From positions 1 through 34,184 of the forward strand of contig CAZASZ010000017.1 in assembly GCA_964487925.1 (NCBI GenBank): a DNA stretch of 34,184 nt, in the 5' to 3' direction. Source of the DNA: RI-283 sp964487925 (GTDB taxonomy: Bacteria; Pseudomonadota; Gammaproteobacteria; SZUA-140). Shown here piece by piece: positions 1-9,642 of the stretch. Position numbers and translations under genes: made by a program. The first letter of the stretch is position 1. Each line of letters begins with the position of its first letter. Below the pieces are notes generated by a model. The model saw nothing but the letters and a program-made list of their open reading frames with translations, was not told where the DNA came from and searched no databases.

Positions 1-40
1 CGTTTGCAAATCGGGAGGAGTCCATATATGCGCAGAGCAG

Positions 41-60
41 CGCGCTTCGGCGCGGGTTTT
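41..60 (+). terminator. Candidate rightward terminator of a gene left of the window
   Basis: A 5-bp all-G/C stem (cgcgc at 41-45, gcgcg at 50-54) closes a ttcg tetraloop and is followed by ggtttt. The T run exists only on the + strand, so it would end a rightward transcript entering from the left, not glgB, which ends leftward here. The stem is short, so this is a moderate call. Confidence 0.4.
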
Positions 61-2260
61 AGGATTCCAGCGTCAGGATGATCCCCGCCAATGGCGGTAG
101 ATCGATAGCGATCGATTGTTGCATCCCGTTCCAGGGGATCGGTTCCGCCGAGAGATGGTTCGATTTCAGGTATCCACTGCCGCCATAGAAAGCCTCATCC
201 GAGTTGATCAGTACCCTGTAGGTGCCGTGTGCCGGTACGCCAATGCGGTAGCCTGGTCGGGGTACCGGGGTAAAGTTCATCATCACAACAAAGGTCTCGT
301 CGTCTTGGCCCTTGCGAAGATAGCTCAGGACGGATTGTTCTGAGTCGTGACAGTCAATCCATGAGAACCCTGCCTGCTCGAAGTCAAAATAATGTAAGCC
401 ATTAAACTTTCGATAGCACTCGTTCAGCACCTTGATCAGTCGTTGCAGACCGGAGTGCAGCGGGTATTCGAGTATGTACCAGTCCAGGGGCGCCGCCTGA
501 TTCCATTCCGGTCCCTGTCCGAATTCACAGCCCATGAACATGAGCTTTTTGCCCGGATGAGTATACATATAGGCATACAGGAGCCTTAGGTTGGCAAACT
601 GTTGCCACTCATCACCCGGCATCTTGTGGCGCATTGACTGCTTGCCATGAACGACTTCATCGTGTGAAAAGGGCAGGATGAAGTTCTCAGTAAAGGCGTA
701 GATCTGGCTGAAGGTCAACATGTCGTGGTGGTATTTACGATGGACTGGGTCCTCTTCAATGTAGCTGAGGGTGTCGTTCATCCAGCCCATATTCCATTTC
801 ATGCTGAAACCCAGGCCGCCGAGCCAAACCGGCCGCGAGACCATCGGCCATGAGGTGCTCTCCTCAGCCATGGTCAGACTGCCCGGCACGTGCTCGTGGG
901 TGATCTGGTTGAGTTCGCGTAGGAAGTCTATGGCCTCCAGGTTTTCGTTGCCACCATAGATGTTAGGCGTCCAGTCGCCGTCCTCTCGAGAGTAATCGAG
1001 ATAGAGCATGGAGGCCACGGCATCGACTCGAAGGCCATCAAGGTGGTATTCGGAGAGCCAGAACAGGGCGCTTGATAGCAGGAAATTGCGGACTTCGTTG
1101 CGGCCATAGTTGAAGATCAGTGTGCCCCATTCACGATGCTCGCCACGGCGGGGGTCGGCATGTTCAAAGAGCGCGCTGCCGTCGAACTTGGCCAGGGCAT
1201 GGGCGTCCTTGGGAAAGTGACCAGGCGCCCAATCAAGGAAGACGCCGATACCATTCTGATGGCAATGGTCGATGAAGAAGCGAAAGTCGTCAGGGCTTCC
1301 GAAACGGCTGGTCGGACTGAAGTACCCTGTGGTCTGGTAGCCCCATGAGGCGTCCAACGGGTGCTCGGTGACCGGGAGCAACTCAACGTGGGTGAAGCCC
1401 ATATCGAGGACATAGGCGACGAGACGTTCTGCCAGCTCGCGGTAGTTCAGGAAGCTACCGTCTTCTCCGTGTTGCCACGAGCTCAGGTGAACCTCGTAGA
1501 TCGACATGGGCTCGTGGAGCCAGTCATAATTGGCGCGTTTTGTGATCCAGTCTCCGTCTTGCCACTCATATTGTGGCGGCGCCGTGACAATGGATGCAGT
1601 GCCTGGGCGGAGCTCGGTCTGTTGGGCGTAAGGATCGATCTTGGTATGAACGCTGCCGTCGCGGTTGCGGATCTCAAATTTATAGAATTCGCCCGGGCCC
1701 ATTTCGGGGATAAACAGCTCCCAGATCCCGGAGCCACCACGGACACGCATCGGATTGGTCCTGCCGTCCCAGCGGTTACGTTCACAAATTACGCTGACAC
1801 GTTCGGCGCTGGGCGCCCAGACCGAGAACAACACGCCGTCAATCCCTTCGACCGTTTTCAGGTGCGCGCCAAGGAAATCATAGGCCTTGAGATGCTTGCC
1901 TTCGCCATATAGGTGTAGATCAAAATCGGTCAATTGCGGCGGAAAACAATAGGCATCGTAATGGGTATAGGTCTCGCCGGCGGCATCGGTCCATTGCAGA
2001 CGGTACTGGGAGGGCAGACCTTTCGCAGAGCCACGCCATTCAAAAAGGTCGGTGCCCTCGACTCGTTGTAGCGATTGTCCGGTTTCGAGAACGATGATAT
2101 GTTCCGCGCTCGGATTAAACGCGCGGATCAGGGTATCTCCATCTACATCATGACGACCCAGGAACTGAAAGGGGTCATGATGTTGCGCATTTACAATCCG
2201 TTGAGCTTCCTCTGGAAGATCAGGTTTCTTGTCGTGCGTTGAAGAGTCTGAACTGATCAT
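59..2260 (-). CDS. glgB: 1,4-alpha-glucan branching enzyme GlgB
   Basis: GlgB cuts alpha-1,4 glucan chains and re-attaches them through alpha-1,6 links, making branched glycogen in the cytoplasm. The 733-residue product matches the usual bacterial length (E. coli 728). An N-terminal CBM48-type half precedes the GH13 barrel. The catalytic nucleophile is D413 in LDGLRVDAVASM and the acid is E466 in MAEESTSWP; their spacing of 53 equals that of the E. coli enzyme. HDEVVHGK near 534 carries the third acidic residue. The frame is open to a Met at 2344, but the start at 2260 is preferred: GAGAG lies about 10 nt upstream, and the protein then begins with the usual short polar leader. glgB diverges from glgC across 173 bp. 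In that gap a minus-strand TATAAT (2379-2384) has no good -35 partner. Confidence 0.97.
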   Translation of the reverse strand: MISSDSSTHDKKPDLPEEAQRIVNAQHHDPFQFLGRHDVDGDTLIRAFNPSAEHIIVLETGQSLQRVEGTDLFEWRGSAKGLPSQYRLQWTDAAGETYTHYDAYCFPPQLTDFDLHLYGEGKHLKAYDFLGAHLKTVEGIDGVLFSVWAPSAERVSVICERNRWDGRTNPMRVRGGSGIWELFIPEMGPGEFYKFEIRNRDGSVHTKIDPYAQQTELRPGTASIVTAPPQYEWQDGDWITKRANYDWLHEPMSIYEVHLSSWQHGEDGSFLNYRELAERLVAYVLDMGFTHVELLPVTEHPLDASWGYQTTGYFSPTSRFGSPDDFRFFIDHCHQNGIGVFLDWAPGHFPKDAHALAKFDGSALFEHADPRRGEHREWGTLIFNYGRNEVRNFLLSSALFWLSEYHLDGLRVDAVASMLYLDYSREDGDWTPNIYGGNENLEAIDFLRELNQITHEHVPGSLTMAEESTSWPMVSRPVWLGGLGFSMKWNMGWMNDTLSYIEEDPVHRKYHHDMLTFSQIYAFTENFILPFSHDEVVHGKQSMRHKMPGDEWQQFANLRLLYAYMYTHPGKKLMFMGCEFGQGPEWNQAAPLDWYILEYPLHSGLQRLIKVLNECYRKFNGLHYFDFEQAGFSWIDCHDSEQSVLSYLRKGQDDETFVVMMNFTPVPRPGYRIGVPAHGTYRVLINSDEAFYGGSGYLKSNHLSAEPIPWNGMQQSIAIDLPPLAGIILTLES

Positions 2261-2433
2261 AGTTTTGTTTTTCTCTCGATTGATTCCATGAGGGATGTTA
2301 GCATAGCACGTGAGCATGAAATCCCTACTCCAAAATCTAGGCATGGTCTCTCAAGGACTGCGGCTACAAGCCATCATAATTATAGAGCAAGCCGTGTGTA
2401 TAGATGAAATCAGTGCCGTCTAAGGAGGGTGTT

Positions 2434-3702
2434 ATGAATATTAAAACCGGCCAGCAAACGTCTCGTTTTGTTAGTCGTTTGACGCGCGACAGTATCGCGC
2501 TGATTCTCGCCGGCGGACGGGGGTCACGCTTGAAGGAATTGACTGAGTGGCGCGCCAAGCCCGCGGTTCCCTTTGGGGGGAAATTTCGAATCATCGACTT
2601 TCCGCTCTCCAATTGCGTCAATTCGGGCATCCGCAGAGTGGCTATTCTGACGCAGTACAAGTCCCATTCGTTGATTCGCCATGTTCAGCGTGGCTGGGGC
2701 TTCATGCGCGCCGAATTCAGCGAGTTTGTTGAGATTGTGCCGGCCCAGCAGCGGACCTCTGAGGGGTGGTATTTGGGTACCGCCGATGCCGTGTATCAGA
2801 ACCTGGATATCCTGCGCAGCTATGAGTCCAAATATGTCGTGATTCTTGCTGGAGATCATATTTACAAAATGGATTATGGGCAGATGTTAGCCTTTCATGT
2901 CGAGAATGATGCAGATATGACGATCGGTTGTATTGAGACTTCGCTCGAAGATGCGCGTGCCTTTGGCGTCATGACAGTCGATGAGAACAAGGCTGTCACG
3001 GCCTTCACGGAAAAGCCCGATAATCCCGAGCCCATGCCTGGTCATGACGATGTGGCCTTGGCCTCAATGGGGATTTACGTCTTCAACACGGATTATCTGT
3101 ATGATCAATTGGTTGGCGACGCAGATAGCACATCGTCCAGCCACGACTTCGGCAAGGACATCATTCCCGTCGCCATTGGGCGGGACCGGGTGTTCGCCTA
3201 TCCGTTCCGGAATGCGGGTTCGGACGCGCAGGGTTATTGGCGCGACGTGGGTACCATTGACGCTTTTTGGTCCGCCAATATGGAGCTGATAGGGATCACT
3301 CCGGAACTCAATCTCTATGACGATATCTGGCCGATCTGGACCTATCAGGAACAGTTGCCGCCCGCGAAGTTCGTTTTCGACGATGAGGAGCGGCGCGGTA
3401 CAGCGGTTGATTCCATGATCTCCGGCGGTTGTATTGTCTCCGGTGCGACGATCCGACATTCATTGCTGTTTTCTGGTGTTCACATCCATTCTCATTCGGA
3501 AATCTCAGATTGCGTGATCATGCCGGATGTCGAGATCGAGGAGCATTGCCGACTGACGAAGGTTGTGGTTGACAAGGGTTGTCATGTCCCAGAAGGTACA
3601 ATTATTGGTGAGGATCCCAAGGCCGATGCTAAACGGTTTTCCGTGAGCGCTGGTGGCGTGGTTGTCGTTACGCCGGAGATGCTTGGGCAGGACATACATT
3701 GA
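2434..3702 (+). CDS. glgC: Glucose-1-phosphate adenylyltransferase (ADP-glucose pyrophosphorylase) GlgC
   Basis: GlgC makes ADP-glucose from glucose-1-phosphate and ATP, the committed and normally allosterically controlled step of bacterial glycogen synthesis. The 422-residue protein has the nucleotidyltransferase signature LAGGRGSRL (25-33) and AKPAVPFGGKFRIIDF (41-56), whose Lys lies in the region that binds the fructose-1,6-bisphosphate activator in enteric GlgC. WYLGTADAVYQN and the C-terminal left-handed beta-helix ending in GEDPKADAKRF are also present. An ATG 30 nt upstream (2404) is in frame, but the start at 2434 has AAGGAGG at 2422-2428 with ideal spacing and is preferred. It is transcribed divergently from glgB and followed by malQ after 205 bp. 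That gap holds a ccccgg/ccgggg dyad (3758-3783) without a T run, so it is not a clear terminator. Confidence 0.97.
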   Translation: MNIKTGQQTSRFVSRLTRDSIALILAGGRGSRLKELTEWRAKPAVPFGGKFRIIDFPLSNCVNSGIRRVAILTQYKSHSLIRHVQRGWGFMRAEFSEFVEIVPAQQRTSEGWYLGTADAVYQNLDILRSYESKYVVILAGDHIYKMDYGQMLAFHVENDADMTIGCIETSLEDARAFGVMTVDENKAVTAFTEKPDNPEPMPGHDDVALASMGIYVFNTDYLYDQLVGDADSTSSSHDFGKDIIPVAIGRDRVFAYPFRNAGSDAQGYWRDVGTIDAFWSANMELIGITPELNLYDDIWPIWTYQEQLPPAKFVFDDEERRGTAVDSMISGGCIVSGATIRHSLLFSGVHIHSHSEISDCVIMPDVEIEEHCRLTKVVVDKGCHVPEGTIIGEDPKADAKRFSVSAGGVVVVTPEMLGQDIH

Positions 3703-3907
3703 TGAGGCCCCGTCGTTTAGATGATTAGATGTCCAGTGCGAAGTATCCCCTTTGTTACCCCGGTCTCGATCAACGGTCCGGGGAGCGCTTAGGTATCCGA
3801 TTACATGGAATTCTTGGCCCATGGGGACTTGTGTCTACTCGGGGGCCACGTAAGGAATGCGTGTTTTATTACGGGCAACATAGTTTTTAAAGAGCAAACA
3901 AACAATC

Positions 3908-5368
3908 ATGGGTACGCCGTTTTCTCGTCGACGCTCCGGGGTATTACTCCATATCACTTCGCTGCCTGGGAGATGGCGTTTTGGTGACATTGGGCCCGAG
4001 GCGTATCACTTCGTAGATTTTCTCGCCAGCACAGGGCAGACCGTGTGGCAGGTCTTGCCATTAACGCCCCCGGATCATTGCGGGTCACCTTATCAATCCT
4101 TGTCAGTACATGCCGCCGATACTCGGCTGATCAGTATCGATCGGATCATTGAATGGGGCTGGTTACCCGCCGATGTGTCTGTGCAGGATGACCGTCAGGC
4201 GCTTTTGGTGCGGGCCTATAGTGGATTTGTTGAGTCGGCAGATGATGCCGATCGCGTTGCGCTTACACATTTCGTTCAGGAGGAGGGCGCTCGCTGGCTC
4301 AACGACTATGCGCTGTTTCTCGCCCTCAAACAGGAACACAAGGGCAAGTCTTGGCATCATTGGGAAACGCCCTTTAGGGATCGCGACGCTACTGCATTGG
4401 CATCCGCTCGCGAACGCTATCAGGCATTGATCTATCAGATTATATTCGAACAGTTCGTGTTCGCGCGTCAGTGGAAGGAGCTCCGCCATTATGCGAATGA
4501 CCGGGGCGTGCTTATGTTTGGAGATATGCCTATCTTCGTCGCGCACGATAGCGCGGATGTATGGGCAAATCGAGACTACTTCTCATTGGATGATACGGGG
4601 CAGCCCATCACAGTGGCGGGCGTGCCGCCGGATTATTTTTCAGCCACCGGTCAGCGTTGGGGAAACCCGCATTACCGTTGGGACCGTATGCAGATAGATG
4701 ACTTTCGTTGGTGGCGAGAACGCATCGCCAGCGAAATGAACCGCTTTGATATCATTCGCATCGATCACTTTCGAGGTTTTGAGGCCTACTGGGAGATCCC
4801 CGCGAGTGAGGCGACCGCGATTGCGGGACGTTGGGTCAGCGCCCCCGGTGACCGGTTGTTTGCCAGCCTGAAGGGGCATTTCGACTATCTCCCCTTCGTT
4901 GCCGAGGATCTGGGCGTTATCACCGAGGCTGTCACGCAGCTGCGTGAGCGCTACGGCATGCCTGGTATGAAAATTTTGCAATTCGCCTTTGGCAGCGGCG
5001 CTAATAACCCCTATTTGTCGCATCACCATGAAAGGAACAGCGTCGTCTATACGGGCACCCATGACAATGATACGACCGTATCATGGTATGAGGGGCTATC
5101 GACGGAGATGCGGTCGCATGTCAATGACTATCTGGGTGACCCTAGTGAGGTCATGCCCTGGCCACTGATCCGGACAGCGCTGGCCTCGATTTCCTGTCTG
5201 GCGGTCATTCCCATGCAGGATATCCTTGCCCTGGGCAAGGGGCAGCGTATGAATACCCCGGGTACGCAACAAGATAATTGGACCTGGCGCTTTAAGTGGC
5301 CGCAACTCCCAGAGGAGTCCTGCCGCCGTTTGCAGCACCTGACCGAACTGTACGGCCGCGCCGAGTGA
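3908..5368 (+). CDS. malQ: 4-alpha-glucanotransferase (amylomaltase) MalQ
   Basis: MalQ is a GH77 disproportionating enzyme that transfers alpha-1,4 glucan segments between maltodextrins and releases glucose. It works with glycogen phosphorylase on short chains. The 486-residue product has the family landmarks in order: SGVLLHITSLPG near the N-terminus, QVLPLTPPDHCGSPYQS, MFGDMPIFVAHDSADVW, GVPPDYFSATGQRWGNP, the nucleophile region IIRIDHFRGFEAYWEIP, FVAEDLGVI with the acid residue, and YTGTHDNDTTVSWY. The start is the first in-frame ATG that gives a normal N-terminus; its ribosome site (aaagag, about 13 nt away) is weak. It converges on glgP across 75 bp with no obvious terminator. No debranching enzyme (glgX) is seen in the window. 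Confidence 0.96.
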   Translation: MGTPFSRRRSGVLLHITSLPGRWRFGDIGPEAYHFVDFLASTGQTVWQVLPLTPPDHCGSPYQSLSVHAADTRLISIDRIIEWGWLPADVSVQDDRQALLVRAYSGFVESADDADRVALTHFVQEEGARWLNDYALFLALKQEHKGKSWHHWETPFRDRDATALASARERYQALIYQIIFEQFVFARQWKELRHYANDRGVLMFGDMPIFVAHDSADVWANRDYFSLDDTGQPITVAGVPPDYFSATGQRWGNPHYRWDRMQIDDFRWWRERIASEMNRFDIIRIDHFRGFEAYWEIPASEATAIAGRWVSAPGDRLFASLKGHFDYLPFVAEDLGVITEAVTQLRERYGMPGMKILQFAFGSGANNPYLSHHHERNSVVYTGTHDNDTTVSWYEGLSTEMRSHVNDYLGDPSEVMPWPLIRTALASISCLAVIPMQDILALGKGQRMNTPGTQQDNWTWRFKWPQLPEESCRRLQHLTELYGRAE

Positions 5369-5443
5369 CCGCTAACAGACCGTTATGAATGCAATGCGCT
5401 CCATTCCGTGTGGTCGCGTTTTTGACGGCCTGCTAAGATTGGC

Positions 5444-8011
5444 TTAGAGCCAGCGCATGAGCCCCATCTCGAAGCGGCAGGTCAAGTCGTCATGATGGGG
5501 GTAAGACCGTATTTTAAAAACCTGCTTGCCTGCCAGTGGTGAGACTAGATTCAACTGGTAGATATATCGTTTATTACCATCCTGCCCTTTGTTGTCTAAC
5601 AAGAAGATTCGTTTGGTCTTGAACTCCGGATTGCGATTCTCTGTACCGAGCAGGCATTCCACAATGATGTCCTCGGGCGATAGGCCGTTGAGATCCGCGA
5701 TCACCTCAATGGTCAGCGGTTCCCCGGTCTGCATACAAATGTGTTGTTTCTGACTGGATTCCAATGAGACCCCGGGCCAAGCGGCCCTGACTCGTTTCTT
5801 CCAAATGGAGATTTGGCGGGCGACCGCGTAGTCATTCTCGATGTATCGTTTACGCTGACGAGCCGTCGGGCTGTAATATTGCTTTACGTAATCCATGACC
5901 ATGCGCTGTGCGTTGAATCGCGGCATGAGGGTCCTGATCGAGGCCTTGGACATTTTGACCCAGTGCTCAGGATATCCTCGTCCGTCACGGTCGTAATACA
6001 TGGGGATGATCTGGTTTTCAAGCAGGTCGAGTAGCTCCTTTGCCTCTTCCTGATCAGCGAATTCCTCACTAAAGTGGCTTGAATGCGGGGAAATGGCCCA
6101 ACCGTTCTCGCCGTCATATCCCTCGCCCCACCAGCCGTCGAGGACGCTGAGGTTCAGTACGCCGTTGATGCCGGCCTTCTCACCTGATGTGCCGCTGGCC
6201 TCGTTGGGATACCTCGGGTTGTTGAGCCAGACGTCGACGCCAGCGACGAGCTTACGCGACAGGGCAAGATTGTAACCCTCCACGAAGATCACCTTGCCCA
6301 TGAATTCGGGTTGTTGGGCGTAATGGTGAATCTGCTTCATGAGCTCCTGTCCCGGGATGTCTCTCGGGTGCGCCTTTCCGGCGAATACAAACAGCACCGG
6401 GCGTTCCGGATCGTTGACGATCCTGGCCAGACGCTCCGGGTCGGAGAACAACAGGCCTGCGCGTTTGTAGGTCGCGAAGCGGCGCGCAAACCCGACAGTT
6501 AGGACATTGGCCTCGGGGCTGCTGATATGCCGAGTAAGGTGTTCGATCTGCGTCGGACTGTGACCATTGCGCCGATACGTGTGCGTGACTCGGTTGTAGA
6601 TGTCCTCGAACAGTCGCGTCTTGAGCGACTGACGAACGCTCCAGAAGCTGTGCGCCGGAATATGGTCGATGCCGTGCCAGAATTCTTCGTTGAGAAGCTG
6701 ATTGCGCCAGCCTCCACCGAATTGCATGTCGAACAAATTGACCCACTCTCGAGCTAGGAAGGTCTGTACATGAATGCCATTGGTGACCGAGTTGATCGGA
6801 TTGTTCTCCGATGGAAGCTCCGGCCAGACGTAGCTTTCCATCTTGGAAGCCACAGTGCCATGGATTCGGCTGACGCCATTGTGTCGACGGGATCCGCGCA
6901 GGGCTAAGGCGGTCATATTGAACAGTTCCGGGCCGCTGGGGTTGTGCCCGAGATCAAGGAACTTCCTCTCGTCGATACCGAGTTCACGGATATAGTGAGC
7001 GAAATATTCTCGCATTTGCTCATGGGCAAACATATCGTGCCCTGCGGGGACCGGCGTGTGGGTCGTGAATACCGTTCCGGCGGCTACGACTTCTAAAGCT
7101 GTCTCGAAATCCAGGCCCGACTTTGTAACATGGTCATGGCATCGCTCGAGTATCTGGAAGGCTGCATGCCCTTCGTTAATATGCCACACCGTTGGCGACA
7201 GGTTCTGGGCGCGCAGGGCTCGTACACCGCCGATACCGAGGACAATCTCCTGCTGGATTCGGGTCGTGATATTTCCGCCGTAGAGCTGATAAGTGATGCG
7301 GCAGTCTTCCTCGCTGTTTTCCGGGGTGTCGGAGTCGAGCAGTATCAAATTAATGTTGCCGGCCTTGGCGAGCCAGATCTTCAGCGCCACTGTGCGGCCG
7401 GGCAGGTCAACATAGACCTTAACCTCGTTACCGTCAGCGTCGAGCACGGGGGATATTGGCAAGTTAGCCGGACTGTTGCGCGTATAATGAGCGATTTGCT
7501 GACCTTTGCCGTCGACAGTCTGCTGGAAATAGCCCTCTCGATAGAGGAGGCCGATGCCGACAAAGGGCACCCCGAGGTCGCTAGCAGCCTTGCAGTGGTC
7601 TCCCGCCAGGATGCCCAGGCCGCCAGAATAGATCGGGAAGCTTTCGTGAAAACCATATTCGGCGCAGAAGTATGCCACCAGATCCTCGTTCGGCTTGAAC
7701 AAGGTCTCGATGCCTGAACTAATCTCGTTGCGGTAGGTCTTGTAGGCCTCGCAGGAGGAAAGGATGCGGTTGTAGTCCTGCATGAATATATGGTCTTCAA
7801 TGGCATCATCTAGTAGCTTTTGTGCGATTTGGCGCAGGAAGACCTTGGGGTTGTGTCCGGTGGACTCCCAGAGTTTGGGTGACAGGCGAACGAAGAGCCC
7901 GCGGACCGAAGCGTCCCAGCTGTAGAGCAGGTCATTGGCCAGTTCTTGGAGACCCTTGAGCGGCTCGGGAATGACTGGATTAATTTCGAGCGAAAATGAA
8001 GTGCCGGTCAT
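5444..8011 (-). CDS. glgP: Alpha-glucan (glycogen) phosphorylase, DUF3417-containing type
   Basis: This GT35 enzyme phosphorolyses alpha-1,4 glucans to glucose-1-phosphate using pyridoxal phosphate. The 855-residue protein opens with the DUF3417 domain (LQELANDLLYSWDASVRGLF, about 21-40), which marks the alpha-glucan phosphorylase subfamily distinct from the enteric GlgP/MalP type. The PLP site is EASGTSGEKAGINGVLNLS, with the Schiff-base lysine at K612. FARRFATYKRAGL and HINEGHAAF are further conserved blocks. The ATG at 8011 has AGGAT about 10 nt upstream. It converges with malQ. Upstream lies a 339-bp stretch and then tRNA-Leu on the same strand. The assignment to glycogen rather than maltodextrin is from context. 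Confidence 0.95.
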   Translation of the reverse strand: MTGTSFSLEINPVIPEPLKGLQELANDLLYSWDASVRGLFVRLSPKLWESTGHNPKVFLRQIAQKLLDDAIEDHIFMQDYNRILSSCEAYKTYRNEISSGIETLFKPNEDLVAYFCAEYGFHESFPIYSGGLGILAGDHCKAASDLGVPFVGIGLLYREGYFQQTVDGKGQQIAHYTRNSPANLPISPVLDADGNEVKVYVDLPGRTVALKIWLAKAGNINLILLDSDTPENSEEDCRITYQLYGGNITTRIQQEIVLGIGGVRALRAQNLSPTVWHINEGHAAFQILERCHDHVTKSGLDFETALEVVAAGTVFTTHTPVPAGHDMFAHEQMREYFAHYIRELGIDERKFLDLGHNPSGPELFNMTALALRGSRRHNGVSRIHGTVASKMESYVWPELPSENNPINSVTNGIHVQTFLAREWVNLFDMQFGGGWRNQLLNEEFWHGIDHIPAHSFWSVRQSLKTRLFEDIYNRVTHTYRRNGHSPTQIEHLTRHISSPEANVLTVGFARRFATYKRAGLLFSDPERLARIVNDPERPVLFVFAGKAHPRDIPGQELMKQIHHYAQQPEFMGKVIFVEGYNLALSRKLVAGVDVWLNNPRYPNEASGTSGEKAGINGVLNLSVLDGWWGEGYDGENGWAISPHSSHFSEEFADQEEAKELLDLLENQIIPMYYDRDGRGYPEHWVKMSKASIRTLMPRFNAQRMVMDYVKQYYSPTARQRKRYIENDYAVARQISIWKKRVRAAWPGVSLESSQKQHICMQTGEPLTIEVIADLNGLSPEDIIVECLLGTENRNPEFKTKRIFLLDNKGQDGNKRYIYQLNLVSPLAGKQVFKIRSYPHHDDLTCRFEMGLMRWL

Positions 8012-8350
8012 ATGAATGGATATCCTATGTCGTTAATGGCTGGCGTCTCATCAGACCCGCACAGGGTAAACGAAACGGAAGCCAGCCAAATAAAACGTGG
8101 TGTCGAGCGGGAGTTGCCAGACGCAAAATATCGACTGCTCTTGTCAATATCCGGTTCCAGAGACATTGATCGGCGATTATTATCGGCCAGCAAAAAGAGA
8201 TGGGGGTTGCCTGTTGGATCGGATGTACGCCTATTCTCCCCAGAATAGAACCGAATGGACATCCCTTGTCGCCCTTGGTCCGTGCCCGGTCTCTGCTTAT
8301 GGTCCATCGTAGGCTTGCGGTACCTTCAATGCTACCTAGGCGGGTGCACA
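8012..8350. other. Intergenic leader between tRNA-Leu and glgP
   Basis: This is 339 bp with no convincing gene. A frame of about 100 codons on the minus strand runs into the glgP start, but the protein resembles nothing I know and has poor composition. Next to glgP a 7-bp inverted repeat (ggctggc at 8038-8044, gccagcc about 40 nt later) could fold in the glgP mRNA leader. No good -35/-10 pair was found for glgP. Confidence 0.45.
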
Positions 8351-8437
8351 TGGTGCCGGGAGAGAGACTCGAACTCTCACGGTCGCAAAACCACCGGATT
8401 TTGAGTCCGGCGCGTCTACCAGTTCCGCCACCCCGGC
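8351..8437 (-). tRNA. tRNA-Leu (anticodon CAA)
   Basis: Read on the minus strand this is an 87-nt class II tRNA with an encoded CCA end. The acceptor arm GCCGGGG pairs with TCCCGGC (one G-U), and the T arm is GAGAG-TTCGAGT-CTCTC. The anticodon stem CCGGA/TCCGG closes the loop CTCAAAA, giving anticodon CAA, which reads UUG. A long variable arm fits leucine. A good promoter lies just upstream. Confidence 0.97.
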
Positions 8438-8462
8438 ATGTGTGCCACATTGCCTTGGCGCA

Positions 8463-8491
8463 AGTATACAAGTCGACCTCATCGCCGACAA
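8463..8491 (-). promoter_or_regulatory. Promoter of tRNA-Leu
   Basis: On the minus strand TTGTCG (8486-8491) and TATACT (8463-8468) are separated by exactly 17 nt. The predicted start is about 20 nt before the tRNA 5' end. The bases just after the -10 box (TGCGCC) are G/C-rich, as in discriminators of stringently controlled stable-RNA promoters; that regulation is an inference. Confidence 0.65.
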
Positions 8492-8577
8492 GCAAGTATT
8501 CTTTTGCGGTTGATAGAACATAAGCCGCGCATTTTTTTGCGTCCACCGCGCATGCTCTGTAATGATATTCAGGATCT

Positions 8578-9642
8578 ATGAAACGCACCGACTTCCATTT
8601 CGAGCTCCCCGAAGAGCATATCGCCCAATTTCCACTGGCGGAGCGCACCCAAAGCCGTTTGTTGGCTGTCGACCCAGGACAAGACCGTCTTGAGGACTGT
8701 GCGTTTTCAGATCTGTCTCGATTCTTACGGGCGGGCGACCTTCTTGTGTTCAATGACACTCGCGTGATACCAGCAAGGTTGTTCGGGCATAAACAGACGG
8801 GCGGGCGTGTGGAGATTATGGTTGAGCGCCATATGGGAAGCGGCGAATGTCTGGCCCAGTTGCGGGTTAGTAAGCCCGCACGCGCTGGCAGCCGCATCAG
8901 ACTCGATGGGGGGTATGAGCTTGACGTCATTGAGCGCCAGGATGATTTCTATCGGTTGCGGGGCGCCAATGGGGTGGATATAGAGAAAATATTGGCCGAA
9001 TGCGGCCATATGCCGCTGCCGCCCTATATTCAGCGGGCCGATGAGGTTGGGGACAGAGAACGATATCAGACCGTTTATTCCCGCCGTGACGGCGCGGTTG
9101 CGGCCCCCACGGCCGGTCTGCATTTCGATGAGGTCACGATGTCGCAGCTCAATGCCATGGACGTCAAGCGCGCCTTCGTGACCTTGCATGTCGGCGCAGG
9201 TACCTTTCAGAGTCCTCGCCACGAGGACTTGAGCCTGCACCGTATGCATCATGAGTACATGGAGGTCGATCAGGCCGTATGTGACCTGATACGACATACG
9301 CGCGCAGGCGATGGTCGGGTCATCGCGGTGGGTACGACGGCCGTTCGCTGTCTAGAGACAGCAGCGGCGGCCACCGGCGAAGTGCGGCCGTATCAAGGCG
9401 AGACTAACCTCTTTATCCTGCCGGGTTATCGCTTTCGGGCGGTTGACACCCTGCTAACCAACTTTCACATGCCTGAATCGACCCTGCTGATGCTAGTCTG
9501 CGCCTTTGCCGGGCATCGCCGTGTCTTGGCCGCCTATCGGCACGCGATCGAATCGGGGTACAGATTTTATAGCTATGGAGACGCGATGTTTATTTCGAGT
9601 AGGGCCGATTTCGATCTGCAGGGAGCGGGTGATGCGCTTTGA
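8578..9642 (+). CDS. queA: S-adenosylmethionine:tRNA ribosyltransferase-isomerase QueA
   Basis: QueA transfers and rearranges the ribosyl part of S-adenosylmethionine onto 7-aminomethyl-7-deazaguanine in tRNA, forming epoxyqueuosine in the wobble position of GUN-anticodon tRNAs. The 354-residue length is typical (E. coli 356). Family blocks are visible: FHFELPEEHIAQFP at the N-terminus, LLVFNDTRVIPARLFG, AAPTAGLHF, FVTLHVGAGTFQ, HRMHHEYM, and the C-terminal LLTNFHMPESTLLMLV. AGGA sits 7 nt before the ATG. It overlaps tgt by 11 nt, so the two genes are almost certainly translated from one message; both act in the same tRNA modification pathway. Confidence 0.97.
   Translation: MKRTDFHFELPEEHIAQFPLAERTQSRLLAVDPGQDRLEDCAFSDLSRFLRAGDLLVFNDTRVIPARLFGHKQTGGRVEIMVERHMGSGECLAQLRVSKPARAGSRIRLDGGYELDVIERQDDFYRLRGANGVDIEKILAECGHMPLPPYIQRADEVGDRERYQTVYSRRDGAVAAPTAGLHFDEVTMSQLNAMDVKRAFVTLHVGAGTFQSPRHEDLSLHRMHHEYMEVDQAVCDLIRHTRAGDGRVIAVGTTAVRCLETAAAATGEVRPYQGETNLFILPGYRFRAVDTLLTNFHMPESTLLMLVCAFAGHRRVLAAYRHAIESGYRFYSYGDAMFISSRADFDLQGAGDAL

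Noticed and set aside
28..81. An ATG at 28 preceded by ggaggag that looks like a translation start.
   Set aside because: The frame closes after 17 codons and runs through the hairpin at 41-54; it is probably chance or the tail of an upstream leader.
2261..2344. A longer N-terminus for GlgB starting at 2344.
   Set aside because: The extra 28 residues are not typical of GlgB and there is a good ribosome site for the start at 2260.
3758..3783. ccccgg/ccgggg dyad after glgC as a terminator.
   Set aside because: The stem is only 6 bp with mismatches inward, and no T run follows.
8030..8100. Fragments resembling a hammerhead ribozyme (CTGATGAG) and a c-di-GMP riboswitch (GCACAGGGTAAAC).
   Set aside because: CTGATGAG is on the minus strand while CGAAAC is on the plus strand, so no hammerhead core forms; the remaining helices and the GGACGCAAAGCC part of the riboswitch are missing.
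8025..8930. A 301-codon open frame on the minus strand.
   Set aside because: It crosses tRNA-Leu and lies antisense to queA; the protein is low in complexity and unlike any family.
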